Source: Mangrovimonas sp. YM274 | GTDB taxonomy: Bacteria; Bacteroidota; Bacteroidia; Flavobacteriales; Flavobacteriaceae | DNA: 64,000 nt | Assembly: GCF_030908385.1 (NCBI RefSeq) | Contig: NZ_CP133091.1 | Coordinates: forward strand, 1-64,000 | Direction of reading: 5' to 3' | The notes under the pieces: generated by a model | Told to the model about the DNA's origin: nothing | Databases searched by the model: none | Seen by the model: only the letters and a program-made list of their open reading frames with translations | Position numbers and translations under genes: made by a program | In this document: in pieces, positions 63,166 through 64,000 of the stretch | Layout of the letters: each line of letters opens with the position of its first letter | How positions within the stretch are numbered: position 1 is the stretch's first letter

Positions 63166-63561
63166 CTATGATACTTCAGGAATCTCTTCAACCACCAATA
63201 GGGAACCTTTGGTATCAAAATAGCGAACGTTCATGTCTATCATATGGGTAGTCCACTTATACACACCTGCAGCGGCCGCCTGCTCGCAAAAGGTAGAATA
63301 ATCTGTTTGCCCCTGCTGATGGATCTTCAGTGCTTGTTTCAATACACCTGAAGAACTTTCTCCACTCACCGGTAACTCAGGATATTTGGAACCTGCATCA
63401 AGCATAAAATCCTGTAACCCGTAATATATGGTACGCCCATCGGCCACAAAATTATCATAGTGCGTCACCCCAATGGCCTTGAGGTCCTGCACAAACTGCG
63501 GGAAGTCGGCCCCACTTTTCACCTTCGCAAAGGCCTTATGAATTTGTTCTATTGTAAACAT
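63166..63561 (-). CDS. DUF1398 family protein
   Basis: 131 residues (MFTIEQIHKAFAKVKSGADFPQFVQDLKAIGVTHYDNFVADG, read in segments), which is the usual DUF1398 opening, followed by GRTIYYGLQDFMLDAG and YSTFCEQAAAAGVYKWTTHMIDMNVRYFD. A small cytoplasmic protein; function unknown. Confidence 0.88.
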   Translation of the reverse strand: MFTIEQIHKAFAKVKSGADFPQFVQDLKAIGVTHYDNFVADGRTIYYGLQDFMLDAGSKYPELPVSGESSSGVLKQALKIHQQGQTDYSTFCEQAAAAGVYKWTTHMIDMNVRYFDTKGSLLVVEEIPEVS

Positions 63562-63738
63562 TACAGTATTTCATTAAATAGTATCAAGGAAACTCAATCT
63601 ACCCCATACAATCATCCGCGGTTAAATACTCCTATAAGATGCTTAGGAAACGAAACAGTGAGTGAATTTTATACTAATTTAAGAAAATCGACTAGAAGAA
63701 AAGTTAAAAACAGACAAGTCTTTCAAAAGCATATAAAA

Positions 63739-63766
63739 CAAAAAAGCCATCATTTCTGATGGCTTT
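63739..63766 (-). terminator. Terminator of tRNA-Asn
   Basis: Stem GCCATCA/TGATGGC with a 4-nt loop, followed on the minus strand by a T-run. It lies 12 bases after the tRNA. Confidence 0.8.
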
Positions 63767-63777
63767 CTCTAAGCTTG

Positions 63778-63851
63778 CTCCCCCTCTTGGGCTCGAACCA
63801 AGGACCCTTTGATTAACAGTCAAATGCTCTAACCAACTGAGCTAAGGAGGA
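63778..63851 (-). tRNA. tRNA-Asn(GTT)
   Basis: Cloverleaf on the minus strand: acceptor TCCTCCT/AGGGGGA, D-arm GCTC...GAGC, anticodon stem TTTGA/TCAAA with loop CTGTTAA (anticodon GTT), T-arm CTTGG/CCAAG with TTCGAGC. No CCA is encoded. Confidence 0.95.
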
Positions 63852-63924
63852 GTGTTATTCGCTTTTGCGAGTGCAAATATAAGAGCTTTTTTTTGATTCG
63901 CACAAACTTTTTTTAAAAAAAATT

Positions 63925-64000
63925 TTATTTAAATATCGCTTTAAAAATATCGTTTCCGTTTGCGAATAAAACCAGCGCTATAAGTATAAAGAAACCAACC
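63925..64000 (-). CDS. C-terminal end of a possible membrane protein (cut by window edge)
   Basis: The minus strand reads VGFFILIALVLFANGNDIFK then AIFK and a stop at 63925. The hydrophobic stretch followed by a short charged tail looks like the end of a membrane protein. Only about 24 residues are inside the window, so the family cannot be told. Confidence 0.4.
   Translation of the reverse strand, partial: VGFFILIALVLFANGNDIFKAIFK

Noticed and set aside
63460-63759. Plus-strand 99-residue ORF over the DUF1398 gene end
   Set aside because: Antisense shadow and intergenic sequence, no domain features.

Overview
The window looks like chromosome of a marine-type Flavobacteriaceae (Bacteroidota). 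It is AT-rich, has TAnnTTTG -7 promoter boxes, type IX secretion (T9SS) cargo with type B C-terminal sorting domains beside PorP/SprF-like and OmpA/PorE-like partners, a SUF Fe-S operon, DUF3078 and DUF2480 proteins, and an SdhCAB complex of the Bacteroidota kind. No species can be named from sequence alone.

Layout. (1) 1-17017, minus strand: a tandemly duplicated T9SS locus, read as adhesin 2, PorP/SprF, OmpA, adhesin 1, PorP/SprF, OmpA (the last cut by the window edge). The PorP-OmpA pair is almost identical in both copies (1-2768 and 8730-11497, no indels), while the giant cargo proteins differ. (2) 17261-30031: EEP-family phosphatase/nuclease, HflX, DUF3078, DUF2480, an ABC exporter, and the SUF operon A-B-(lipoprotein)-C-D-S-(lipoprotein)-E-T. 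(3) 30207-47375: ThiL, two tiny paralogous Cys-pair proteins, a hydrolase, an ACT-like protein divergent from aspartokinase, aminopeptidase P, SdhCAB, a membrane MutS-like ATPase, and a molybdenum hydroxylase with its XdhC/MobA-like maturation genes. (4) 47624-49068: a lipoprotein gene and repeats. (5) 49069-61973: a 12.9-kb integrative element in the 3' end of tRNA-Pro(GGG), bounded by a 28-bp direct repeat. (6) 62202-64000: MpaB-like DUF2236, DUF1398, tRNA-Asn and a gene end.

The most interesting part is inside the integrative element. Eight small genes (52612-58733), all on the minus strand and unrelated to each other, are separated by nine sites of about 137 bp. Every gene unit starts with GTTG plus about 5-6 private bases and ends with the reverse complement of those bases plus CAAC. 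The sites fold into long imperfect hairpins with a conserved bulge, and they fall into three sequence classes with one architecture. This is what an integron gene-cassette array looks like (attC-like sites with cassette-specific R''/R' pairing), but the sites do not fit the canonical attC core and no intact IntI is present. A frameshifted tyrosine-recombinase remnant lies beside the array at 59411-59585. I interpret it as an integron-like, CALIN-type cassette array of Bacteroidota carried on a tRNA-targeted element. Most cassettes encode lipoproteins or secreted proteins.

A second structural signal is a pair of roughly 200-bp intergenic elements (42826-43015 and 48791-49003). They share loops and tails but have compensatory changes in at least three stems, which points to a structured RNA or ssDNA repeat family.

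All coordinates and motifs come from direct reading. Family names are from recognition of motifs, not database searches. Percent identities are by eye.
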